DNA of 64,000 nt from contig JAQCKF010000002.1 in NCBI GenBank assembly GCA_027592275.1, positions 1 through 64,000 of the forward strand, written 5' to 3'. Positions within the stretch are counted from its first letter, which is position 1. The number at the start of each line of letters is the position of its first letter. The translations under genes and the position numbers were made by a program. The notes under the pieces are model-generated. The model was not told where the DNA came from and ran no database searches. It saw only the letters and a list, made by a program, of their open reading frames with translations. This DNA comes from Pseudomonadota bacterium (GTDB lineage: Bacteria; Pseudomonadota; Gammaproteobacteria; Pseudomonadales; Pseudohongiellaceae). This document shows, one piece after another, positions 9,124 through 17,134 of this stretch.

Positions 9124-9315
9124 CGTTTTCGTGGTTGCTGTCTCTATCTCTCATACGAGTCTGGTGGGGGTAAGCGGTCTTGAAGGCTTAAATTTACATT
9201 AACTAACGTCGCACATACACCGTCACATGAGTTCTGGGTGCCTCTCTGTAGCTGTATTTCAGATTGGTTGAGCCATGGGGTGTATGGAGGCCTAACCCAA
9301 ACCGAAGGAAACAAC
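9124..9315 (+). promoter_or_regulatory. rpsB 5' leader, candidate S2 autoregulatory RNA
   Basis: Between the candidate promoter and the rpsB start there is about 190 bases of non-coding leader. Near its end a hairpin can form between 9266-9274 (GGTTGAGCC) and 9289-9297 (GGCCTAACC), with GGGGTGTATGGA in the loop, just before the AAGGAA ribosome site. In E. coli S2 represses its own rpsB-tsf mRNA through the 5' leader; a conserved rpsB leader motif is known in Gammaproteobacteria. Assignment here is by position and structure, not by a covariance search. Confidence 0.5.
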
Positions 9316-10350
9316 ATGACTGTAAGTATGAAAGATATGCTCCGTGCAGGAGTACATTTTGGACACCAGTGTCGCTATTGGAACCCAAAAATGGCTCCCT
9401 ATATATTTGGCGCCAGAAACAAAATTCACATCATCAATCTCGAGCACACCGTTCCCGCGCTCAATTCCGCACTTGAAGAAGTTGCCTATCTTGCTGAAAG
9501 GAAAAGAAAAATCCTTTTTGTCGGCACGAAGCGAGCGGCTAACAAAATCATTAAGCAGGAAGCAGAGCGCGCAGGAATGCCGTATGTAAATCATCGCTGG
9601 CTCGGTGGTATGTTGACTAACTACAAGACTATTCGTGGCTCTATTAAGCGCCTCAAAGATCTTGAGCAGCAAGAAACAGATGGCACATTGAGCCGTCTGA
9701 GCAAGAAAGAAGCCCTTATGCGAACTCGCGTTAAGGAAAAGCTTGAGCGCAGTATCGGTGGTATTAAGGATATGGGTGGCTTGCCTGACGCGATATTCGT
9801 AGTCGACGTAGATCACGAACGTATTGCTGTTACTGAGGCGAACAATCTGAAGATACCAGTGATTGGTATCGTTGACACCAATAGCAACCCTGACGGCGTC
9901 ACTACCGTAATCCCAGGTAACGATGATGCGATACGCGCAATTCAGTTGTACGTAGAAGCGATTGCCGATGCTTGTGTTGAAGGGCGTGAGAGAAATAGTC
10001 CTGCGGGCGGAAATAGTGAATTCATCGAGATAGAAGATGATGAGGCTGTTGAAGTAACTGCAGAAACAGCACCGGCTGTAGAGGCGGCAGCTGAAGAGGC
10101 TCCTGCAGCAGAAGTTGAAGCAGCGCCTGCTGAAGAGGCTCCTGCAGAAGTAGTAGCTGAAGTTAAAGCTGCGCCTGCAGAAGTAGTAGCAGAAACTCAA
10201 GCTGCGCCTGCTGCAGAAGTAGTAGCGGAAGCTGAAGCTGCGCCTGCCAAGAAGGCAGCTGTTAAGAAGAAAGCTCCAGCCAAGAAGAAAGTAGCTGTTA
10301 AGAAGAAAGCTCCAGCCAAGGAAAAAGCTGCTGAGGAAGACTCTGAATAG
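9316..10350 (+). CDS. rpsB: 30S ribosomal protein S2 with a long low-complexity C-terminal tail
   Basis: Residues 1 to about 245 are ordinary S2 ([54 protein letters not shown]). ATG 9316 is preceded by AAGGAA; a longer reading frame starting at 9238 falls in the leader and is rejected. About 98 more residues follow: an acidic Ala/Glu/Pro/Val part (roughly 246-310) and then a basic [11 protein letters not shown] part repeated twice, ending in acidic AAEEDSE. E. coli S2 is 241 residues. The tail is encoded by internal repeats and resembles the basic tail at positions 2-268. Transcription probably continues in part to tsf through a terminator. Confidence 0.97.
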   Translation: MTVSMKDMLRAGVHFGHQCRYWNPKMAPYIFGARNKIHIINLEHTVPALNSALEEVAYLAERKRKILFVGTKRAANKIIKQEAERAGMPYVNHRWLGGMLTNYKTIRGSIKRLKDLEQQETDGTLSRLSKKEALMRTRVKEKLERSIGGIKDMGGLPDAIFVVDVDHERIAVTEANNLKIPVIGIVDTNSNPDGVTTVIPGNDDAIRAIQLYVEAIADACVEGRERNSPAGGNSEFIEIEDDEAVEVTAETAPAVEAAAEEAPAAEVEAAPAEEAPAEVVAEVKAAPAEVVAETQAAPAAEVVAEAEAAPAKKAAVKKKAPAKKKVAVKKKAPAKEKAAEEDSE

Positions 10351-10390
10351 AGGGATTTCCTGCTAAGCAGTAGTTAGGGTAGAGTTGAAT

Positions 10391-10415
10391 AAAGGGGGCG
10401 GATAGCCCCCTTTTT
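10391..10415 (+). terminator. Intrinsic terminator or attenuator between rpsB and tsf
   Basis: GC stem GGGGGC (10394-10399) / GCCCCC (10405-10410) with loop GGATA, followed by five T. It lies in the 123-base rpsB-tsf gap, where partial termination is known in other bacteria and sets the S2 to EF-Ts ratio. Confidence 0.85.
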
Positions 10416-10473
10416 ACAGGTGATTTAATAGAAGAGCGCGCTCTTCAAGATGACTAGAAAGAGGCATTAAGAG

Positions 10474-11352
10474 ATGGCAAATATTACAGCGGGCATGGTT
10501 AAAGAGCTACGTGAAAGAACCGGCTTGGGCATGATGGATTGTAAGAGGGCATTGACAGAAGCCGAAGGCGACATGGATAAGGCAATTGATGATTTGCGAA
10601 AGGCGAGTGGCATCAAAGCTGCCAAGAAAGCGAGTCGCGTTGCTGCCGAAGGCGTGGTGCTGACTAAGATTGCTGAGGATGGCAACTATGGTGTTGTTAT
10701 TGAGGTCAATTCAGAAACTGATTTCGCCGCTAGAGACGATAATTTCCTCAATTTTGCACAACAGGCGTTGGAGCTTGCTTACTCGAACAGCGAAGCCGAT
10801 GTTGCTGCATTGCTAGACGCGGGTTTGGAAGATGCGCGTTCTATCTTGGTCCAAAAAATAGGCGAGAACTGTAATGTGCGTCGTGTAGAGCGTTTGCAAT
10901 TCACTGATCAGAATGCGGGCATCGTTGAAAGTTACGTGCACAGCAATAATAGAATCGCGGTTCTAATCTCGGTCACCGGCGGTGACGAAGCGCTCGCTCG
11001 TGATGTGGCCATGCATATAGCTGCTGTAAACCCATTGGTAGTCAGAGCAGAAGATGTGCCTGAGGAAGAAATAGCGAAAGAGACTGAGATATATTCTGCG
11101 CAAGCACGCGAAAGCGGCAAGCCGGAAGAAATTATCGAGAAAATGATTAGTGGCAGATTGCGAAAATTCGTCGCTGAAGTAAGCTTGCTGGAACAGCCGT
11201 TTGTTAAAGACCTGGATGTTACTGTCGGTAAAGTACTTAAGGATGCTGGTGCGAGCGTAGTTCAGTTCGTTCGCTTCGAAGTGGGCGAGGGCATTGAAAA
11301 AGAAGAAATAGACTTTGCCGATGAAGTTGCGGCTCAAGTTAAAGGCTCCTAG
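10474..11352 (+). CDS. tsf: Translation elongation factor Ts
   Basis: EF-Ts exchanges GDP for GTP on EF-Tu. The 292-residue product shows the N-terminal UBA-like domain with LRERTGLGMMDCKRAL, the core motif ETDFAARDD that contacts EF-Tu, and the C-terminal coiled-coil segment and LLEQPFVKD region. Length is typical (about 285). ATG 10474 is preceded by AAGAG. It follows rpsB after the terminator-like hairpin and precedes pyrH by 29 bases. Confidence 0.97.
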   Translation: MANITAGMVKELRERTGLGMMDCKRALTEAEGDMDKAIDDLRKASGIKAAKKASRVAAEGVVLTKIAEDGNYGVVIEVNSETDFAARDDNFLNFAQQALELAYSNSEADVAALLDAGLEDARSILVQKIGENCNVRRVERLQFTDQNAGIVESYVHSNNRIAVLISVTGGDEALARDVAMHIAAVNPLVVRAEDVPEEEIAKETEIYSAQARESGKPEEIIEKMISGRLRKFVAEVSLLEQPFVKDLDVTVGKVLKDAGASVVQFVRFEVGEGIEKEEIDFADEVAAQVKGS

Positions 11353-11381
11353 GAGCGCCATAACAGGGATACCACTGAAAA

Positions 11382-12101
11382 ATGCCAAATAAGGAACGCA
11401 AGTACAATCGCATTTTGTTAAAGCTAAGCGGTGAGGCACTCACCGGTGATGGCGATTTTGGTATAGACCCTAAAGTGCTCGATCGAATGGCTGTAGAAAT
11501 AGGCCAGCTGGTAGGACTGGGAGTGGAGATAGGCTTAGTCATTGGTGGTGGTAATCTATTCCGCGGTGCTGCCCTGCACGCCTCGGGCATGGAGCGTGTA
11601 ACCGGCGATCACATGGGCATGCTAGCGACTGTGATGAATGCGCTTGCGATGCGCGACGCACTTGAGCGAGCGAGCATTCCCACTCGTGTCATGTCGGCCA
11701 TTCCCATGAGCGGTGTCGTAGAACACTACGATCGGCGCACGGCTATTCGACACCTGGACGCGGGCGATGTCGTTATATTCTCCGCAGGAACCGGAAATCC
11801 GTTCTTCACGACGGATACCGCGGCTTGCCTGCGCGGAATCGAGATCGATGCGGACCTAATATTGAAAGCCACTAAGGTGGACGGTGTTTATTCCTCCGAC
11901 CCGGAGTTGGATTCGAATGCGGTTAAGTACGACAACCTTACTTATGATGAAGTAATCGAAAAGAAACTCGGTGTCATGGACTTGACGGCTATCTGTCTAA
12001 GCCGTGATCATAAGGTGCCAATCAAGGTTTTTAATATGAATACCCCTGGCGCATTGTTGAACAATGTTATGGGCAAGCCCGACGGAACTCACATCGCTTA
12101 G
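11382..12101 (+). CDS. pyrH: UMP kinase PyrH
   Basis: PyrH makes UDP from UMP with ATP, the step feeding UTP, CTP and sugar nucleotides. The 239 residues belong to the amino-acid-kinase fold: [11 protein letters not shown] near the N-terminus, GGGNLFRG around residue 50, the hexamer and GTP-control region [19 protein letters not shown], and [13 protein letters not shown]-type C-terminal ATP loop. Length and order fit the bacterial hexameric enzyme. It is in the conserved tsf-pyrH-frr run. Confidence 0.97.
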   Translation: MPNKERKYNRILLKLSGEALTGDGDFGIDPKVLDRMAVEIGQLVGLGVEIGLVIGGGNLFRGAALHASGMERVTGDHMGMLATVMNALAMRDALERASIPTRVMSAIPMSGVVEHYDRRTAIRHLDAGDVVIFSAGTGNPFFTTDTAACLRGIEIDADLILKATKVDGVYSSDPELDSNAVKYDNLTYDEVIEKKLGVMDLTAICLSRDHKVPIKVFNMNTPGALLNNVMGKPDGTHIA

Positions 12102-12190
12102 TTGATGAGTTTGAATTTTTATTAAGTAAGATTGATGAATACTTCGTGCTTGGTGCGCGGAGCTAGGTTTTTAGAGCGAGGAGCCAAACA

Positions 12191-12748
12191 ATGATCGATG
12201 AAATTATAGCCGACGCAGACGAGAGGATGCACAAGAGCATAGCCTCGTTAGCTGAAGCCTTTAAGAAGATTCGAACGGGAAGGGCGCATCCCGATATCCT
12301 GGATAGCGTACAAGTTTCCTACTATGGCTCAGACACTCCTTTGAGCCAACTGGCTAATGTCACGGTGGAAGAGGGTCGGTCTCTGATTGTTTCCCCCTGG
12401 GAAAAGCCAATGATCGGTGAGATTGAGAAAGCCATTATGAAATCAGACTTAGGGCTGAACCCTTCGAACAATGGCGACACTATTCGTGTGCCTATGCCGG
12501 CTCTAACTGAGGAGACGCGTAAAGAATATACGAAGCAGGCTAAGGCCGAGGCAGAGAATGCGCGAATCGCGATTCGAAATATTCGGCGAGATGCGAACTC
12601 CGACTTCAAAGAGTTAGAAAAAGAAAAAGAAATTAGTGAAGATGAGCAGCGCAGAGCTGAAGATCAAGTGCAGAAGATTACCGACAAGCACATTGCGACT
12701 ATTGAGTCTTCATTCCAGGCTAAAGAAGCCGACTTGCTGTCCTTCTGA
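12191..12748 (+). CDS. frr: Ribosome recycling factor
   Basis: RRF, with EF-G, splits post-termination ribosomes. The 185-residue product has the family's conserved tRNA-like two-domain pattern: KIRTGRAHPDILD near residue 27, VSYYGSDTPLSQLA, and the C-terminal helix KAEAENARIAIRNIRRDAN. ATG 12191 is preceded by a GCGAGGAG ribosome site. It stands 89 bases after pyrH in the usual order. Confidence 0.97.
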   Translation: MIDEIIADADERMHKSIASLAEAFKKIRTGRAHPDILDSVQVSYYGSDTPLSQLANVTVEEGRSLIVSPWEKPMIGEIEKAIMKSDLGLNPSNNGDTIRVPMPALTEETRKEYTKQAKAEAENARIAIRNIRRDANSDFKELEKEKEISEDEQRRAEDQVQKITDKHIATIESSFQAKEADLLSF

Positions 12749-12815
12749 GCCTGCGATTGCTTCAGTGCGCTTACTCAATACACTCTTCCGGTCATCAGGG
12801 ATGCGGTAACTGTAA

Positions 12816-13559
12816 ATGACACCTGCTAGTAAACCGGAACTACCTCAGCATATTGCCATCGTTATGGATGGAAATAATCGCTGGGCCAAATCTCGTGATC
12901 TGCCTGCGAAATCTGGTCACCGCTTTGGCGCCGATGTAGTGCGAGAGATTGTCAATTCCTGTCTCGCGCGAGATATTAAATATCTCACCTTGTTTGCCTT
13001 CAGTAGTGAGAACTGGCTGCGTCCGCGAAAGGAAGTTCAGGGCCTCATGGCGCTCTTCCTTACCGTCCTAAAGCGTAAAGAAATCAAACAGTTACACAAG
13101 AGCAATGTGCGTCTACAGTTCATCGGGAATCGCAGCAGTTTCTCGCAGGAATTGCAGAAAAACATGCGTGAGGTTGAAGAGTTAACACGTAATAATAGCG
13201 GTATGACAGTGATTGTAGCGGCAGACTACGGTGGGCGCTGGGATATCGCAAACGCAATGACAAGCATAATCGGCAAGGTTACTTCTGGAGAGTTGTCGGC
13301 AGACGCAATTGATGTTGATTTGGTGTGTCAGTACACTAGTACCAGCGACTATCCAGACCCGGATCTTTGTATCCGCACTGGTGGCGAGCACCGTATTAGT
13401 AATTTCCTGCTGTGGCAGTTCGCCTATACTGAACTCTATTTTACCGACTGTTATTGGCCAGACTTCGACGATGCACAGTTTCAGCTAGCGCTGGATGATT
13501 TCGCAAAGCGCCAGCGTCGCTATGGTAGTCATGATGAACAGGGATATACGAGTGACTAA
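12816..13559 (+). CDS. uppS: Undecaprenyl diphosphate synthase (cis-prenyltransferase)
   Basis: UppS extends farnesyl diphosphate with eight isopentenyl units to make the C55 lipid carrier. Signature residues are visible: HIAIVMDGNNRWAKSR (catalytic Asp in MDGN), FAFSSENW, and RTGGEHRISNFLLWQ. At 247 residues it has the family length. The window also has uppP and a PopT-like gene, so synthesis, dephosphorylation and translocation of the same carrier are all encoded here. The stop overlaps the cdsA start. Confidence 0.97.
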   Translation: MTPASKPELPQHIAIVMDGNNRWAKSRDLPAKSGHRFGADVVREIVNSCLARDIKYLTLFAFSSENWLRPRKEVQGLMALFLTVLKRKEIKQLHKSNVRLQFIGNRSSFSQELQKNMREVEELTRNNSGMTVIVAADYGGRWDIANAMTSIIGKVTSGELSADAIDVDLVCQYTSTSDYPDPDLCIRTGGEHRISNFLLWQFAYTELYFTDCYWPDFDDAQFQLALDDFAKRQRRYGSHDEQGYTSD

Positions 13560-14436
13560 GGTGTTAAAGCAACGAGTCATTACCGCTGTATTACTTTTGG
13601 TGACTTTGATTGCCACTACTACTCAATTGTCTTCCTTTTATTTCTCGCTGTTCGTTGCTGGCGTAATTCTAGTGGCCGCATGGGAATGGGCCGGGCTCAT
13701 CAGCCCAGATAAAAAAATAGCAAAACTTCCATACCTCGCTAGTATTGCTACAATGTTAATTGGTAGCTTCTTCCTTTTGGGTATCTCACCCGATGTACAA
13801 AACATCGATGGTTTTCGAGCTAGTCTCGTGCTGATTCTGGGCCTGCTTTTTTGGTTGATATCTTTATTTTTTCTTTCGGGCTATCCCGAGAACAGCATCC
13901 TGTGGAACGATGAATCGAAAATTGCGCTTATGGGTGTGCTGGTATTGATGCCATCCTTCGTTGGTATTGTGGTTTTGAAATACCTTCTTCCTTCGGGCTA
14001 TTTGGTTCTGGCGTTAGTGATCTTGGTGGCGGCTGTTGATGTAGGTGCCTATTTCGTCGGAGTAAATTTTGGATCGAGAAAACTGGCCGCTAAATTGAGC
14101 CCAAAGAAGTCTTGGGAAGGCGTCTGGGGCGGAACGTTTGTCTGTTTGCTGGTGGCAGGATTGTTTGTCTGGCTAATGCACAACAACATCCAAGCGCTAT
14201 CTTCAATACAAATCATTGCTTTGTTGATGCTGTCGGTGGGTGTTACATTCTTTAGCGTAGTGGGTGATCTCATAGAGAGCATGCTCAAGCGCAATTGCGG
14301 CATTAAGGACAGCGGGACGATGTTGCCTGGACATGGCGGTGTGCTTGATAGGGTGGATGGTCTCGTAGCAGCCACGCCGCTGTTTGTACTTACAATGATG
14401 TTAGTTCTCGATAGCGAATTGCAGGTTAGTTTCTAA
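13552..14436 (+). CDS. cdsA: Phosphatidate cytidylyltransferase CdsA
   Basis: CdsA makes CDP-diacylglycerol, the precursor of all phospholipids, in the inner membrane. The 294-residue product has about seven to eight hydrophobic segments and the C-terminal signature S-x8-KRN..IKDSG...PGHGG.LDRVD (near residues 240-275). I chose GTG at 13552: AGGGA lies seven bases upstream and the start overlaps the uppS stop by eight bases. In-frame ATGs at 13495 and 13534 lie deeper in uppS with weaker support. Confidence 0.94.
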   Translation: MTKVLKQRVITAVLLLVTLIATTTQLSSFYFSLFVAGVILVAAWEWAGLISPDKKIAKLPYLASIATMLIGSFFLLGISPDVQNIDGFRASLVLILGLLFWLISLFFLSGYPENSILWNDESKIALMGVLVLMPSFVGIVVLKYLLPSGYLVLALVILVAAVDVGAYFVGVNFGSRKLAAKLSPKKSWEGVWGGTFVCLLVAGLFVWLMHNNIQALSSIQIIALLMLSVGVTFFSVVGDLIESMLKRNCGIKDSGTMLPGHGGVLDRVDGLVAATPLFVLTMMLVLDSELQVSF

Positions 14437-14437
14437 C

Positions 14438-15646
14438 GTGACGAGTAGAAATCTGCAGATCAGTATCCTCGGTTCTACTGGATCGGTTGGCGCAAGTACG
14501 CTGGCCGTAATCGATGAGAATCCTTCCTACAAAGTTTTTGCACTTACCGCTCACCGAAACGCGAAACTACTCTTCGAACAGTGCGAGAAATACAGACCAA
14601 AATTCGCTGTGTTGAGCGAAGCCGCCGCTGCAGAATTTAACACGCTACTAGTTAAGAGCAATCTCGATACCAAGTTGCTGATTGGCGAGCCTGGGTTGAT
14701 CGAGGTGGCGAGTAATCCCAATGTCGATATTGTTATGGCTGCAATAGTCGGCGCAGCTGGTCTCGAATCGACACTTGCTGCAGCTTCAAATGGTAAGCGA
14801 CTATTACTTGCTAATAAAGAATCTCTGGTGATGACTGGAGACTTGCTGAAGCAGGCGGCAAGAGAATCTGGCGCTGAGATTTTGCCGATCGACAGTGAGC
14901 ACAATGCAATTTTTCAGTGTTTGCCACAAACGAAGAGCAGCGTTCACACTGAATCTAATATAGGAGTTGTGAAGGTTGTATTGACGGCATCCGGCGGTCC
15001 GTTCTTGAACACGCCGATGGAGCAGCTCGAATCTGTCACGCCCGATCAAGCCTGCCAGCATCCGAAGTGGTCAATGGGTAGGAAGATATCCGTGGACTCC
15101 GCGACGATGATGAACAAGGGGTTGGAGTTTATTGAGGCGTGTTATCTCTTCGATTTGCAACCGTCGCAGGTCGATGTATTGATTCATCCGCAAAGCATTG
15201 TGCACTCTATGGTTCACTATAAAGATGGTTCGGTGTTAGCACAGATGGCCAATCCCGATATGCGAGTTCCTATCGCCTATGGGTTGGCATGGCCCCAACG
15301 GATCGAGTCAGGAGTTGCTCCGCTTGACCTCACGGCTGAGGAACCTCTGCAATTCTCCAAGCCAGATCTATCCAGATTCCCCTGCTTGCGACTAGGTATG
15401 GAGGCTGCAGGCGAGCGCGGTACGGCGCCGGCTGTCCTTAACGCAGCAAACGAAGTAGCAGTTGAGGCATTTTTGAAGGGAGAGATCGGTTTTGCGGAAA
15501 TTCCCTTAATAATTGAGGCAGTTAGGTCACAAATACCTTGTGAACCGGCGCCTACACTCGCTATTATTCAAGACCTTGATGGACAAGCAAGAAAACTATC
15601 TAAAGAATTGATATTAAAGGATTTCTGTCGTGGAGCTAGTGCTTAG
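14438..15646 (+). CDS. dxr: 1-deoxy-D-xylulose 5-phosphate reductoisomerase
   Basis: Dxr converts DXP to MEP, the committed step of non-mevalonate isoprenoid synthesis; ispD and ispF of the same pathway lie 20 kb away. Visible are the NADPH-binding GSTGSVG at residues 12-18, the metal and substrate segment LPIDSEHNAIFQCL, LTASGGPF, and the active-site loop SATMMNKGLEFIEA. 402 residues is typical. It starts with GTG two bases after the cdsA stop, so translation is likely coupled. Confidence 0.96.
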   Translation: MTSRNLQISILGSTGSVGASTLAVIDENPSYKVFALTAHRNAKLLFEQCEKYRPKFAVLSEAAAAEFNTLLVKSNLDTKLLIGEPGLIEVASNPNVDIVMAAIVGAAGLESTLAAASNGKRLLLANKESLVMTGDLLKQAARESGAEILPIDSEHNAIFQCLPQTKSSVHTESNIGVVKVVLTASGGPFLNTPMEQLESVTPDQACQHPKWSMGRKISVDSATMMNKGLEFIEACYLFDLQPSQVDVLIHPQSIVHSMVHYKDGSVLAQMANPDMRVPIAYGLAWPQRIESGVAPLDLTAEEPLQFSKPDLSRFPCLRLGMEAAGERGTAPAVLNAANEVAVEAFLKGEIGFAEIPLIIEAVRSQIPCEPAPTLAIIQDLDGQARKLSKELILKDFCRGASA

Positions 15647-15663
15647 ATCTAGCGCTGCGGCGA

Positions 15664-17061
15664 ATGTTTATGATACTTGATGTTGTAATTAGTGTTTTAG
15701 CCCTTCTGGTTACCCTTGGCATACTGGTGACGATCCACGAGTTTGGTCATTTCTGGGTTGCCCGTCGTTGCGGCGTAAAGGTGCTTAAGTTTTCCATCGG
15801 CTTCGGTAAGGCGATCAAGACTTGGGTAGGTAAGGATGGCGTTGAATACGTTATCGCGCCGATTCCACTGGGCGGCTACGTCAAGATGTTGGGGCAGGAA
15901 GACACCACGGTTGTCGATTCAAGTGGGTTGAGCGCGAGCGAACGCGATTGTTCATTAGCCTGCAAGCCACTGTGGCAGAAGATGGCAGTTGTAGCCGCAG
16001 GACCTATCGCGAATTTCCTGTTGGCGATATTCATCTTCTGGCTGATTAATATCTCCTATGGAATTTCTGGCATTGCCCCTGTCGTTAACAACGTGATAGA
16101 GGATTCTATTGCTGAGACAGCGGGGCTTAGAGCCGGCGATGAGATTCTTGCCGTCGATGGTCAAGAGACCATCATCTGGCAGCAGGTAACCCTGCAGCTG
16201 CTGGCACGACTGGGTGAAACTGGCGAAATAACCCTAACTGTAAACCCCGCCGATTCTAGCCGAACCAGAGAGATACAACTTCCCATAAATGCCTGGATGG
16301 GAGCTGAGACGGCGCCGAATCCAGTGGGCAATCTCGGGATTATTCAATTTGAAATTCCAGCTGATATTGCTGGCATCATACCTGGCGGTGCTGCTCAGGC
16401 AGCGGATCTGCGCATCGGTGACGAAATTATCTCTGTGGATGGCAGGTCAATACGCGGCTGGACGCATTGGGTAGAGGTTATCCGAGCGAGTCCGGAACTC
16501 ACATTGAATGTCGTGGTCCAACGTGGTGGAATCATTACTGATTTGTTGATGATACCGGAAACAGCGACGCTCGATGATGGCACTGTAATTGGGAGCATTG
16601 GCGCCTATGTGCAAGAAACAACGTTGGCAGAATTATTGCCACCGGATATGCAGCGACAGGTAGATTACAATGTACTGACGGCGATACTGCCAGCAGTGGT
16701 CGAGACTTGGAGCAAATCGCTTTTCGTACTAGATTCTGTGAAGAAAATGTTCGTCGGATTGATTTCCGTGAAAAATGTAAATGGGCCAATAACTATTGCC
16801 CAGGTAGCAGGAGAGACAGCAACGTACGGTCTCGATGTCTATCTAGGGTTTCTGGCTCTATTAAGTATCTCACTAGGCGTACTTAATCTGCTGCCGATAC
16901 CAGTTCTTGATGGTGGGCATCTATTGTACTACGCGATAGAGGCTGTCATCAGAAGGCCAGTGCCAGAAAGAATTCAAGCCTGGGGATTACAACTAGGATT
17001 GTTGATGATTTCGGGGCTTATGGTTTTAGCCATGTACAACGATGTTAATCGGTTGTTGTAA
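15664..17061 (+). CDS. rseP: Site-2 zinc metalloprotease RseP
   Basis: RseP cuts anti-sigma factor RseA inside the membrane after DegS, releasing sigma-E, and clears signal peptide remnants. The zinc motif HEFGH is at residues 25-29 in the first membrane helix and the third ligand motif PVLDGGHLLYY is near residue 412. Two PDZ domains lie in the periplasmic part (roughly 125-200 and 215-295). 465 residues is slightly longer than the E. coli protein (450). It is followed by bamA, the usual order. Confidence 0.96.
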   Translation: MFMILDVVISVLALLVTLGILVTIHEFGHFWVARRCGVKVLKFSIGFGKAIKTWVGKDGVEYVIAPIPLGGYVKMLGQEDTTVVDSSGLSASERDCSLACKPLWQKMAVVAAGPIANFLLAIFIFWLINISYGISGIAPVVNNVIEDSIAETAGLRAGDEILAVDGQETIIWQQVTLQLLARLGETGEITLTVNPADSSRTREIQLPINAWMGAETAPNPVGNLGIIQFEIPADIAGIIPGGAAQAADLRIGDEIISVDGRSIRGWTHWVEVIRASPELTLNVVVQRGGIITDLLMIPETATLDDGTVIGSIGAYVQETTLAELLPPDMQRQVDYNVLTAILPAVVETWSKSLFVLDSVKKMFVGLISVKNVNGPITIAQVAGETATYGLDVYLGFLALLSISLGVLNLLPIPVLDGGHLLYYAIEAVIRRPVPERIQAWGLQLGLLMISGLMVLAMYNDVNRLL

Positions 17062-17134
17062 AAAGAAATAAATAAAATAGAAGAATTAATAAACTCGCCG
17101 CCAAGTAACACAATAAATTGAGAATGCAGCGCAA

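Noticed and set aside
9292-10200. Leftward 302-codon frame across rpsB
   Set aside because: It is the reverse shadow of rpsB; composition (Cys, Phe, Ser, Tyr rich) is not protein-like.
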